Positions 45,924 to 54,573 of a DNA stretch of 63,830 nt are shown here, in pieces. The stretch is from positions 1 to 63,830 of the forward strand of contig CAJXOB010000004.1 in NCBI GenBank assembly GCA_913057955.1. The letters run 5' to 3'. The DNA is from an uncultured Gammaproteobacteria bacterium (GTDB lineage Bacteria > Pseudomonadota > Gammaproteobacteria > PS1 > Pseudothioglobaceae). The notes under the pieces are model-generated. The model was not told where the DNA came from, ran no database searches, and was given only the letters and a program-made list of their open reading frames with translations. The position numbers and the translations under genes are program-made. Numbering within the stretch: position 1 is the first letter of the stretch; each line of letters starts with the position of its first letter.

Positions 45924-46184
45924 CTATCGTGATTGGAAAAGAAGTGACTTTATAGTTTGATAATTTGTAGCAATATTTCTTAATTCTTCTTCTCCTAGTT
46001 TATTACTAATAGCGCCCTCTTCAATCTCTATTACTTTGTCAGCATACATTCTTTTAAGTGTATTTGTTGTTGCTAATATTTCGTAAACACTTGGGGAATT
46101 CTTTTCTTTCCAGTCTTCTGGCAAAACATAAGGGTATTTTGGATCAAAATCTATTAATTTATCATCTCTTTCATTAACCATCAT
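45924..46184 (-). CDS. Unknown 86-residue protein overlapping cbbO
   Basis: The start ATG at 46184 overlaps the cbbO stop (ATGA); a second ATG directly follows. The product is short and charged: DFDPKYPYVLPEDWKEKNSP near the N-terminus, then predicted helices with NTLKRMYADKVIEIEEGAIS and a C-terminal LRNIATNYQTIKSLLFQSR. No family is recognised. Strict translational coupling to cbbO suggests a partner or regulator of the CbbQO complex, which is a hypothesis. Confidence 0.68.
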   Translation of the reverse strand: MMVNERDDKLIDFDPKYPYVLPEDWKEKNSPSVYEILATTNTLKRMYADKVIEIEEGAISNKLGEEELRNIATNYQTIKSLLFQSR

Positions 46185-48544
46185 TTAGTTAATGAGATAA
46201 ACAATTGAGGCAGTCTCTCCGGCAATTTTTGAATATTATCAATTACCATAAAACGATTTTTACCAAAAATTCTCGCAACATACTCATCGGCATGAGGGTC
46301 TAAACTAATGCAGAACGTTACAATGCCATGGCTTCGCAATTCTTCAACTGCTTTTTTTGCATCCATACGAAGATGCTGCGGGTCATCAACATCAATATCT
46401 GCAGGTTCTCCATCCGTTAAGATTAAAAGAATTCTCTTGGCTGAGGATTGGGTTAATAAGTCTACTCCAGCATGCCTAATTGCAGCGCCCATTCTAGTTG
46501 ATAGGCCACCTTTTATTCCTGCCAAACGACCCTTTACTTCATCATTAAAACTATACTGAAACGGCTTAAAGCGATAGTACTGAACATCGTGTCTTGAATC
46601 CGATGCAAATCCTGAAATAGTTAACTTATCCCCAATCTTGTCAATTGCCCATGATAGAAGTGAAGTGGCCTCTTTCATTAGCTCCAAAATTGTTTTATCA
46701 CTACCAAGAACCATATCATTGGTAGATTCAGATAAGTCCATTAGTAAGTTAACAGAGACATCTCTAATATGCTGCACTTTCTTTACATAAATCCTATCAG
46801 ATGGGGTTATGCCAGATCTGATATCTGCTAAAGCTGTTACGCAGGCATCAAGATCAAGCTCACTCCCTTCTTGTTGTTTCTTTAGTTTGACGAGACCTTG
46901 AGGCTGCATTCGGTCAATCGCATTTTTAAGTTGATTGGCAATAGGTTTGTGAGTTTTTAAAATTTTATTAATTAACTCTGGATCCCCTTTTCTCAAACGT
47001 CTTTCATACAGAGTTGCCCAGTTTGGCCGATAGAGCTGAAGCTGATAATCCCACTCATTGTAATGAAAAGGCTCACTTACTGGCTCTTTGCCTTCGACTT
47101 CATTTAGGCTTACACCATCTAACTCATCAGGAAAATACTCTGACTCTAGAGTCCAAATTTCTTGTGCATCATCGCCAGCAGTTTCAACATCAAGCTCGTT
47201 ATACATTTCCATAATATTAACATTTTTGCGCACCTGTCTTTGACTAACAGGGACATAATCATTGCCCTCTGACAACCAATCAAGCTCTTCATACTCCCAA
47301 ATATATCTATTATCATCTCTATATATAATTGGCGTTGATACAAGAGCGGAAGCGCTTATTTTCACATCTGTTTCAGTCTTAAGTAGCTCGTAATAATTCA
47401 TACCCAACTCATAGCTCATTGCTGATGATTCAGGCATTTTGGTCATTTTTTTAATAAATAACTTAAGAAAATCACTATTAAATGACTGTTTTGCTGTGTA
47501 TTTTTGATCTAATGCAGCCCTTGAAAAATCAACCAAATCAACTATAAAAGGATTTAACTCTTTTAAGTCCTCATCATCAGGATGAAGTGCAATCCAAGTT
47601 TTTTTCATACCTGGAAATTTTTTTAAAGTGTTCAACTCAACTCTTAAGTCTTCTATTAGAGAAACGCATGCAACTTGCAAAGGATTTAAGTCATCTCCTT
47701 TAAAAGCAACCCTAGTTTCCATAATATGAGCTGCGGCATGAGCACAAACTGCTCTATAGCAATCAATACCTGGAACAATTCTTCCAGAAGCATGCTTATA
47801 GTCATCATAAGCATCTGGAATATGCATTACTCCATACTCAATATAGGGCCTTAGACCTTTCTTAGTTTCATAGTCACCTGAAGTGGGTCGTAGAAAAAAA
47901 TCACGGTTATAAAATGCTCTAAGATAGAACTGCAACTTTCTTTGATTATCAATAAATAGTGTTCCTCGCCTCTCTTGCTCAAGTATTTGAATTGACTCCA
48001 TGCTACTTAATTCAAAATAGGCGATTTGAGCTTTAAAATCTCGTTTAAATGTTTCGGCTCCATATAGAACCCATCTTCTTAAACCACCAAGAGTAAGCTT
48101 ACTAGTCAACTGATCGATATTATTGAGCATTGGCCTCATACCTCTAGGGGCTAGAGCTATCATTCGCTCCATTAACCTAAGGTAGCCTTTTAATAAATCA
48201 AAGTCACTCATCCGCCTTGCAACGTTTGGAAGACTTGCAATCATCAACACCAAGACAGAGGCGGATGTTTGTGAAGACATTTTCATAATTGAAAATACAA
48301 TCTCACCAATTATTGACTCACCAACCTCCCTAACGACCATAGGCGTCTCCTCCAAGAAGGAGATAACCATGTCTTCACCTTTACCCATTGCATGTAGCGC
48401 ACCAGCACCATCTAAATAGACTTTAAGTCCATTTGGGGACATTACCTTAGATGCCTCAACAAAGCTGCCTGCTAGCGCATCATGAAGAATGTCAGAGGAA
48501 TCTCGAAACTTTTGTTCAAAATCCGAAAGTTGGACCGCACTCAT
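46181..48544 (-). CDS. cbbO: RuBisCO activase subunit CbbO
   Basis: CbbO pairs with the MoxR-type AAA+ protein CbbQ in a complex that removes inhibitory sugar phosphates from RuBisCO. The 787-residue protein has a long helical N-terminal part and a C-terminal von Willebrand factor A domain. The MIDAS is LLMDLSESTND, with Thr/Asp partners in LILTDGEPADID. The CbbO length and the position after cbbQ fit. Start is ten bases after cbbQ, and its stop overlaps an unknown ORF. Confidence 0.95.
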   Translation of the reverse strand: MSAVQLSDFEQKFRDSSDILHDALAGSFVEASKVMSPNGLKVYLDGAGALHAMGKGEDMVISFLEETPMVVREVGESIIGEIVFSIMKMSSQTSASVLVLMIASLPNVARRMSDFDLLKGYLRLMERMIALAPRGMRPMLNNIDQLTSKLTLGGLRRWVLYGAETFKRDFKAQIAYFELSSMESIQILEQERRGTLFIDNQRKLQFYLRAFYNRDFFLRPTSGDYETKKGLRPYIEYGVMHIPDAYDDYKHASGRIVPGIDCYRAVCAHAAAHIMETRVAFKGDDLNPLQVACVSLIEDLRVELNTLKKFPGMKKTWIALHPDDEDLKELNPFIVDLVDFSRAALDQKYTAKQSFNSDFLKLFIKKMTKMPESSAMSYELGMNYYELLKTETDVKISASALVSTPIIYRDDNRYIWEYEELDWLSEGNDYVPVSQRQVRKNVNIMEMYNELDVETAGDDAQEIWTLESEYFPDELDGVSLNEVEGKEPVSEPFHYNEWDYQLQLYRPNWATLYERRLRKGDPELINKILKTHKPIANQLKNAIDRMQPQGLVKLKKQQEGSELDLDACVTALADIRSGITPSDRIYVKKVQHIRDVSVNLLMDLSESTNDMVLGSDKTILELMKEATSLLSWAIDKIGDKLTISGFASDSRHDVQYYRFKPFQYSFNDEVKGRLAGIKGGLSTRMGAAIRHAGVDLLTQSSAKRILLILTDGEPADIDVDDPQHLRMDAKKAVEELRSHGIVTFCISLDPHADEYVARIFGKNRFMVIDNIQKLPERLPQLFISLTK

Positions 48545-48553
48545 TACGGGCCC

Positions 48554-49357
48554 TTAATCAAAAAAAGTATCGATAGCTGCATTAAGAGTATCGACAATAT
48601 CTAAGTCATCAGTAATAGGATTAACCATTGCAATTTTACAGGCAGACTTTTCATTTACCTTATTAGCGATCAATTGTCCTGCATAAATACACAACCTAGT
48701 TGATATTCCCTCGTCCAGCCCATGACCAACAAGGTTTCTAGCTCTTTGAGCTATCTGCACTAGTTTCAGGGCTATTTTTGGATCAACGCCTGACTCTTTA
48801 GAGATGATATGCGCTTCAGTTTTTTCATCAGGATATTGAAAGTTAAAACCACAGAATCTCTGCTTAGTGGATTGCTTTAGGTCTTTCATTAAATTTTGAT
48901 ACCCAGGGTTATAAGATATAACCAATTGAAAGTCAGGATGCGCCTCAATCAGCTCTCCTTTCTTATCAAGCGGTAAAGTCCGGCGATAATCAGTCAGCGG
49001 ATGGATCACGACTGTTGTATCTTGTCTCGCCTCTACGACCTCATCTAGATAGCAAATTCCTCCATAGCGAGCAGCCATAGCGAGAGGCCCATCTTTCCAA
49101 ATTGTGCCTTCCTTATCAAGAAGAAAGCGTCCAACTAAATCACTTGCCGACATATCTTCGTTGCAAGCAACTGTGATTAAGGGCTTGTCTAACTTATACG
49201 CCATATATTCTACAAACCTAGACTTGCCGCAACCAGTGGGCCCCTTTAGCATTACCGGCATACGATTCATATATGCAGCGGTATACATTTCTATTTCATC
49301 TTTCTGGGGTTGGTAGAATGGCTCTTTTGCAATTTTGTATTGATCTAATTCATTCAT
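48554..49357 (-). CDS. cbbQ: RuBisCO activase AAA+ subunit CbbQ
   Basis: CbbQ is a MoxR-family AAA+ ATPase. The 267-residue protein has Walker A KGPTGCGKSRFVEYMA, Walker B CYLDEVVEAR, the HPLTDYRR segment with the conserved sensor region and the C-terminal RLCIYAGQLI. It is separated from cbbS by a hairpin with a T-tract, so it is likely made at lower level than RuBisCO. It probably works as a hexamer on CbbL with CbbO. Confidence 0.96.
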   Translation of the reverse strand: MNELDQYKIAKEPFYQPQKDEIEMYTAAYMNRMPVMLKGPTGCGKSRFVEYMAYKLDKPLITVACNEDMSASDLVGRFLLDKEGTIWKDGPLAMAARYGGICYLDEVVEARQDTTVVIHPLTDYRRTLPLDKKGELIEAHPDFQLVISYNPGYQNLMKDLKQSTKQRFCGFNFQYPDEKTEAHIISKESGVDPKIALKLVQIAQRARNLVGHGLDEGISTRLCIYAGQLIANKVNEKSACKIAMVNPITDDLDIVDTLNAAIDTFFD

Positions 49358-49374
49358 TTTTTTATATCCTCTTC

Positions 49375-49406
49375 AAAAAAAAACCCCTGCACTTAGACAG
49401 GGGTTT
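49375..49406 (-). terminator. Terminator hairpin between cbbS and cbbQ
   Basis: On the minus strand AAACCCCTG pairs with CAGGGGTTT over an eight-base loop, followed by an unbroken T-tract. It lies about 30 bp after cbbS and before cbbQ. A partial terminator would let cbbLS dominate while passing some transcripts to cbbQO; no obvious promoter for cbbQ is seen in the 80-bp gap. Confidence 0.88.
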
Positions 49407-49436
49407 ATCCAATCAAGCTAAGCTAATTTTACTTGA

Positions 49437-49796
49437 TTATTTAAATCCTTTGCCTCTGTAAATAACCATCGATGCGCCCTGTGATTGAGCGTAATTATCG
49501 TAACCAATTAATCGAACATGATTGTCTGGATTAGCATCATGGCACTCCTTACATTCAGCAAGAATTGTATCAACATCTGTCTCACCAAATAAAGGAAGTT
49601 TCCACATATACCAATAATTATCCATGGCATTTTCCACTTCAGTGTGCTCAACGCCAGGATTATAGCCCTGATCTACGATGTACTGAACTTGCTGACGAAT
49701 CTGTTTCTCGTTCATTGCCGGGAGATATGAAAATGTTTCAAACTTTCTGCTGGCATTATCACCAAGGCGTGATGGGTAGTCTTGAACTTTGCTCAT
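49437..49796 (-). CDS. cbbS: RuBisCO form I small subunit
   Basis: The 119-residue product has the family N-terminus ending [23 protein letters not shown], the [10 protein letters not shown] region, [40 protein letters not shown] and the terminal [12 protein letters not shown]. It lacks N-terminal or C-terminal extensions and the window has no carboxysome genes. It follows cbbL by 48 bp. Form IA type. Confidence 0.97.
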   Translation of the reverse strand: MSKVQDYPSRLGDNASRKFETFSYLPAMNEKQIRQQVQYIVDQGYNPGVEHTEVENAMDNYWYMWKLPLFGETDVDTILAECKECHDANPDNHVRLIGYDNYAQSQGASMVIYRGKGFK

Positions 49797-49844
49797 AATA
49801 TTTCCTTATATTAATTCTTATAGTAATAAAAATTGATTAATAGA

Positions 49845-51266
49845 TTACTTGTGTTGAATATCTAGCTTATCAACTGTATCAAACTCAAATTTAATCTCTT
49901 TCCATGTTTCCATTGCAATTTTAAGTTCAGGCGAGTGCTTTGCAGCACTAGTCAGAATCTCCTTTGACTCTTTTTCTAATTCTCGTCCCGCATTCCTTGC
50001 TTCTACACAAGCTTCAACTGCAACACGATTTGCAGCAGCACCTGCTGCATTACCCCAAGGATGACCTAGAGTGCCGCCGCCAAACTGAAGAACCGAATCA
50101 TCTCCAAATATATTCACTAGTGCTGGCATATGCCATACGTGAATTCCCCCTGAAGCTACAGGCAGCATCCCTGGCATTGAACCAAAGTCCTGGTCAAAGA
50201 AAATACCTCTTGAGCGGTCTTCTTTAATAAAACTATCGCGCATACAGTCAATCCAACCCAAGGTTGATTCACGATCCCCTTCAAGCTTTCCTACAACAGT
50301 GCCTGAGTGCATATGATCTCCGCCAGAAAGGCGTAAGCACTTAGCAAGTACTCTAAAATGAATGCCGTGGTTTGGGTTCCTGTCAACAACTGCATGCATT
50401 GCTCTATGAATATGAAGCAGCAAACCGTTATCTCGACACCAATTTGCAAGACCTGTATTCGCTGTAAAGCCAGCCGTAAAGAAATCATGCATAATGATTG
50501 GAGTTCCTAGTTCTTTAGCATATTCAGCTCTTTTGTACATTTCTTCAGGCGTGGGGGCTGTAACATTTAAGTAGTGGCCCTTCCTTTCGCCTGTTTCTTT
50601 TTCGGCTTTTTCGATTGCATCTTGAACAAAACCGAAACGATCCCTCCAACGCATGAAAGGCTGTGAGTTTACGTTTTCATCATCTTTTGTAAAGTCTAAT
50701 CCACCACGAAGTCCTTCATAGCAAGCACGACCATAATTTTTAGCCGATAAGCCAAGCTTAGGCTTAATAGTACAGCCCAACATTGGGCGGCCATATTTAT
50801 TCATCTTATCTCTTTCAACCTGAATTCCATTTGGAGGACCCCCACAAGTCATAACATAGGCAATTGGGAAGCGAATATCTTCAAGCCTTAGTGCTCTTAG
50901 TGCTTTGAAGCCAAATACATTTCCAACAAGCGAGGTAAGAACGTTAACGATTGACCCTTCTTCAAATAAATCAATTGGGTATGCAATAAAAGCATAAATA
51001 GCATCATCTGAACCTGGAACATCTTCAATCCTATAAGCGCGGCCTTTATAGTGGTCAAGATCTGTTAACAAATCAGTCCATACGGTAGTCCATGTTCCTG
51101 TTGAAGATTCGGCTGCTACAGCAGCTGCAACCTCTTCTCTTGGAACGCCTGGTTGAGGCGTAATTTTAAAGCAAGCAAGAATATCAGTGTCTTTTGGCTC
51201 ATACTCAGGCATCCAATATGTGTCGCGGTATTCCTTTACACCTGCATCGTAACCTTTCTTAGCCAT
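49845..51266 (-). CDS. cbbL: RuBisCO form I large subunit
   Basis: The large subunit fixes CO2 onto ribulose-1,5-bisphosphate in the Calvin cycle. The 473-residue protein shows the catalytic Lys168 in [11 protein letters not shown], the carbamylated Lys194 with Asp196 and Glu197 in [14 protein letters not shown], and the loop 6 [12 protein letters not shown]. Together with cbbS, cbbQ and cbbO it forms a form IA(q)-type operon. The N-terminus [23 protein letters not shown] is characteristic of form I, not form II. A LysR gene, cbbR, is divergent. Confidence 0.98.
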   Translation of the reverse strand: MAKKGYDAGVKEYRDTYWMPEYEPKDTDILACFKITPQPGVPREEVAAAVAAESSTGTWTTVWTDLLTDLDHYKGRAYRIEDVPGSDDAIYAFIAYPIDLFEEGSIVNVLTSLVGNVFGFKALRALRLEDIRFPIAYVMTCGGPPNGIQVERDKMNKYGRPMLGCTIKPKLGLSAKNYGRACYEGLRGGLDFTKDDENVNSQPFMRWRDRFGFVQDAIEKAEKETGERKGHYLNVTAPTPEEMYKRAEYAKELGTPIIMHDFFTAGFTANTGLANWCRDNGLLLHIHRAMHAVVDRNPNHGIHFRVLAKCLRLSGGDHMHSGTVVGKLEGDRESTLGWIDCMRDSFIKEDRSRGIFFDQDFGSMPGMLPVASGGIHVWHMPALVNIFGDDSVLQFGGGTLGHPWGNAAGAAANRVAVEACVEARNAGRELEKESKEILTSAAKHSPELKIAMETWKEIKFEFDTVDKLDIQHK

Positions 51267-51319
51267 AATCGCTCTCCCTGCTTAATATTAAGATATAAAT
51301 GAAATCATTATAGTAGGTG

Positions 51320-51348
51320 AAATAAATAATGTAAAATAATATTTATTT
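51320..51348. promoter_or_regulatory. Candidate CbbR operator between cbbL and cbbR
   Basis: A perfect nine-base inverted repeat, AAATAAATA (51320-51328) and TATTTATTT (51340-51348), lies in the 103-bp divergent spacer. It contains the T-N11-A type arrangement used by LysR regulators. The region is very AT-rich, which lowers the specificity of the match. Confidence 0.4.
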
Positions 51349-51369
51349 AAATAATCATCAATTTATATT

Positions 51370-52266
51370 ATGATTAATTACACATTAAAGCAGCTCTACA
51401 GCTATGAATCAGTCATTAGATTAGGGGGATTTACAAGCGCAAGTAAAGAGCTTCATATCACTCAGCCAGCAGTATATATGCAGATACAACAGCTCCAAGA
51501 AAGCATTGGAGCAAAATTATTTGATATTAATGGAAAAAAAATCAGCGCTACATTTCTTGGAAAAAAACTTTATGAAACTGCAGTAAAAACTATTATCACA
51601 CTTGAAAATTCAAAACTTGAAATGGATGAAATACTGAGTCCAGATTCGGGCCATCTTCAAATAGCAGTTGCGACAACTGCAAATTCATTTATTAGCACCT
51701 TACTAGCAAAGTTTAAAAAAGAGTTTCCTAAAATGACCTTCTATATTGATGTTACAAATAGGAAGTCGCTTCTTAACAACCTAAAAAACAACAATGCTGA
51801 TCTCGTAATAATGGGAGAGCCGCCAAAAAATATTCCATTAATCTCTCAAGCATTTATGAAAAACCCTTTGATTGCAATCGCACACCCTGAGAATGAACTG
51901 TTAAATAAAAAAAAGGTCACAATTAAAGATTTAGCCAAAGAGACTTTACTTACAAGAGAAGTTGGCTCAGGCACTCGTATAACTATTGAAAAGTTTACCG
52001 GTTTAAATTTTAATTCAGATATTCAAATTAACTCGAATGAAGCTATTGTTGAGGCTGTTCAAGCAGGATTAGGGATTGGATTTGTTTCAATGCATTCTGT
52101 TAGCCTTCAGCTTAAAAATAAAATCATTAGACAACTAAATGTTGATCCATTCCCAATAATTAGGCAGTGGCATATAGTTCATCATGCTGATGCGGAGCTA
52201 TCTCCAATTGCTAGGAGATTTAAGCAGTTTGTGATTGAAAATACTAAGGTTGAAAAATATCTATAA
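51370..52266 (+). CDS. cbbR: LysR family regulator CbbR-like
   Basis: The 298-residue protein has an N-terminal LysR helix-turn-helix (TLKQLYSYESVIRLGGFTSASKELHITQPAVYMQIQQLQ region) and a C-terminal effector domain. GSGTRITIEKF, typical of CbbR ligand pocket loops, and GLGIGFVSMHSV are present. Its position divergent from cbbL is the canonical arrangement for CbbR, which activates cbb genes in response to NADPH or phosphorylated metabolites. The stop converges on argJ. Confidence 0.9.
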   Translation: MINYTLKQLYSYESVIRLGGFTSASKELHITQPAVYMQIQQLQESIGAKLFDINGKKISATFLGKKLYETAVKTIITLENSKLEMDEILSPDSGHLQIAVATTANSFISTLLAKFKKEFPKMTFYIDVTNRKSLLNNLKNNNADLVIMGEPPKNIPLISQAFMKNPLIAIAHPENELLNKKKVTIKDLAKETLLTREVGSGTRITIEKFTGLNFNSDIQINSNEAIVEAVQAGLGIGFVSMHSVSLQLKNKIIRQLNVDPFPIIRQWHIVHHADAELSPIARRFKQFVIENTKVEKYL

Positions 52267-52269
52267 AGC

Positions 52270-53454
52270 TTAACTGCGGTATTCCGCATTAATCTTTACG
52301 TAATCGTATGAAAGGTCTGTTGTCCATACACTCTCACTAGTAACCGCATCTCCCAAATCAATCCTAATTGTAATATCAGATTTTTGCATTTCAGCGCTTC
52401 CCCCAGCTTCTGTGTAGTTTTTACTAATCTCACCAGAAGAAATAATCTGTAAATCATTTAAGAAAATATCAATATTTTCAATAGAGATTCCATCAACTTT
52501 TGACCTTCCTACAGCAGCTAAAATCCTACCCCAATTGGCATCACTTGCAAATAATGCTGTTTTAACTAAAGGAGAATGAGCAACTGTATATGCCACCACT
52601 AAACAGTCCTCATTGGATGAAAGGCCGCCAACTTTTATTTCTACAAACTTCGTAGCACCCTCACCGTCCTTAACAATCATTTGAGCTAAACTCTTTGTAA
52701 CCTCATTAAGCGCATTTTGAAACTCTTCTTTGCACTCGTCAAGATCAACTCCAGATTGGTTTGTAGCGCTAAGCGTGCAGGCATCATTAGTCGAAGTATC
52801 ACCATCAACTGTAATACGATTAAAGGACTGATCTACTGCAATCTTTAGGCAGTTTTGAAGTGCGGCTTGAGAGGCGCCAATATCTGTAAAAATAAAACTT
52901 AGCATGGTTGCCATATCTGGACGAATCATTCCAGAGCCTTTTGCAATTCCAGATAGGGTAACTGTCTTTCCTGCATATTCGAACGTTTTAGAATAATATT
53001 TTTTAGTTAAATCTGTTGTTAAAATTCCCTTTGCAACATCTTTAATTGCATCAAAAGATAACTGAGCAGATGCGATTGGAATTGCTGATTCAAAGCTAGA
53101 TAAATCTAATTGCTTCCCTATAACGCCGGTAGAAAAAGGAAGAACCTGCTGGCCTTCAATATTAAGCTCTAATGCTAATATTTCGCATGACTTTAGAGTA
53201 TTTTCAATACCCTCTTTACCAGTTCCAGCGTTAGCATTACCACTATTAATTAATAAGGCTCTAGGAGATTTTTGAAGGTGGTTCTTAGCTACAAGTACTG
53301 GTGCAGCACAGAAAATATTTTGAGTAAAAACAGCGGCAGTTTCCGAACCTTCAATCAAAGACACTACGGACAAATCTAGATCTGCATTATTTTTGATGCC
53401 AGCATTAATTGAGGCAAAATTGATTCCATTAATAGGCAACAGAAGATTGTTCAT
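52270..53454 (-). CDS. argJ: Glutamate N-acetyltransferase / amino-acid acetyltransferase
   Basis: ArgJ recycles the acetyl group in arginine biosynthesis. The 394-residue precursor self-cleaves before Thr183 in DMATMLSF, giving alpha and beta chains. Further motifs: INSGNANAGTGKEG, the PFSTGVIG oxyanion site, VDGDTSTNDA, the GEGATK motif and the C-terminal YVKINAEYRS. It may be mono- or bifunctional. It converges on cbbR; no other arg gene is adjacent. Confidence 0.95.
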   Translation of the reverse strand: MNNLLLPINGINFASINAGIKNNADLDLSVVSLIEGSETAAVFTQNIFCAAPVLVAKNHLQKSPRALLINSGNANAGTGKEGIENTLKSCEILALELNIEGQQVLPFSTGVIGKQLDLSSFESAIPIASAQLSFDAIKDVAKGILTTDLTKKYYSKTFEYAGKTVTLSGIAKGSGMIRPDMATMLSFIFTDIGASQAALQNCLKIAVDQSFNRITVDGDTSTNDACTLSATNQSGVDLDECKEEFQNALNEVTKSLAQMIVKDGEGATKFVEIKVGGLSSNEDCLVVAYTVAHSPLVKTALFASDANWGRILAAVGRSKVDGISIENIDIFLNDLQIISSGEISKNYTEAGGSAEMQKSDITIRIDLGDAVTSESVWTTDLSYDYVKINAEYRS

Positions 53455-53580
53455 TTCTAATAATAAAAATTAAATTCTTAATATCGATTTTACTTACATG
53501 AAACCTTCAAATGACCTCTATTTGTCCCTAAGGTTAAAATGTGTTTCTTGAGGTTGTATCAGATCAATATCAATACATTA

Positions 53581-54405
53581 TTAGTTAGTAGCATTTTGCT
53601 TATTGTGCCAGACCCAGTAGCCAAACATGCTGAATGTGAAAACATATTGGACAATAAATTGAATCCATTCAGGCTTAGAATACCAGCCAAACATTACATG
53701 AAATGGAATACCAAAAATACCATCCTTATGACTTAGAAGAGTATTGGAGAAGTTAAACGCTTGTTCAAAAATATAGCTATCAGATGCAATCAATCCATAG
53801 CCTTTCAGAGCTGAAAACCCTTCATGTAAAGAATAGCCTATTAAAAAACCGGCTTGAAGAATAAGATATGCTAAAGTAATCTTAAATAATACTGAAAGGT
53901 TGACCTTGACAAGTGAATAAAAAATTAATATAGATAAAATTAACGCCGATAGAATTCCAAAGATAACCACTCCATATGAAAACTTTCCTGCAAAAGAAAA
54001 TATTGCAATTTCAGTCCCCTCACGAGCGATGATAATAAGTGCAATCCAAAACAAGGCATTTGTAGAAATATTGTTACTTAGTTCATCTTGAACAAACTTG
54101 GACATGTTAGTGCCATGCCGAATCATCCAAATAATAAATAAAGATACTAGAATTAAAGCAACCATGCTGGCTAAGCTTTCCCACAACTTCGTTAAGGTGG
54201 AAATACCACCAAGGTATTCAGAAAACTGGTTTAGTATTAAACCTAAAACTACTGAAATCACAAGACCTGCTGCAACGCCTTGGAAAACTTTATTTTTCAG
54301 ATGTCCTTTATCAATTTTAGTGATGTATTTAAGTGTTATTGCAATCAAAAGAAATGCTTCTAAACCTTCTCTGAAACCCATTATAAAGCTTGGTAATTGA
54401 GTCAT
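53581..54405 (-). CDS. FTR1 family high-affinity iron permease
   Basis: The 274-residue membrane protein has about seven helices and both iron-passage motifs: FREGLEAFL in the first helix and AREGTEIAIF in the fourth. It should transport ferric iron across the inner membrane. The usual partners (EfeO, EfeB, or a P19 protein) are not in the window. A Fur-box-like region lies about 60-90 bp upstream. Confidence 0.9.
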   Translation of the reverse strand: MTQLPSFIMGFREGLEAFLLIAITLKYITKIDKGHLKNKVFQGVAAGLVISVVLGLILNQFSEYLGGISTLTKLWESLASMVALILVSLFIIWMIRHGTNMSKFVQDELSNNISTNALFWIALIIIAREGTEIAIFSFAGKFSYGVVIFGILSALILSILIFYSLVKVNLSVLFKITLAYLILQAGFLIGYSLHEGFSALKGYGLIASDSYIFEQAFNFSNTLLSHKDGIFGIPFHVMFGWYSKPEWIQFIVQYVFTFSMFGYWVWHNKQNATN

Positions 54406-54461
54406 TTTTTTCCTATAATATCTGTTAAAAATAATATGTATCTTGCTTCTTTCTTATTTAA

Positions 54462-54495
54462 ATGATAATACAAATAAGAATGATTCGCATTATTA
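54462..54495 (-). promoter_or_regulatory. Candidate Fur box upstream of the FTR1 gene
   Basis: GATAATACAAATAAGAAT (about 54464-54481) matches three NATWAT-like hexamers, and an adjoining near-palindrome AATGATTCGCATT follows. It is placed where Fur would repress the FTR1 promoter on the minus strand. The match is imperfect and the region is AT-rich. Confidence 0.45.
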
Positions 54496-54573
54496 TAAAC
54501 AAGAAATTTACTTATGCAAGTAAATACTAATAAATTTTAATTTCTAGGGGTTTGTAAACTATAAAGTTTACTA

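Noticed and set aside
54554-54571. Perfect AT-rich palindrome just after the M24 hydrolase gene
   Set aside because: The GTAAACT/AGTTTAC stem is weak and is not followed by a T-tract on the gene's strand, so it is not called a terminator.
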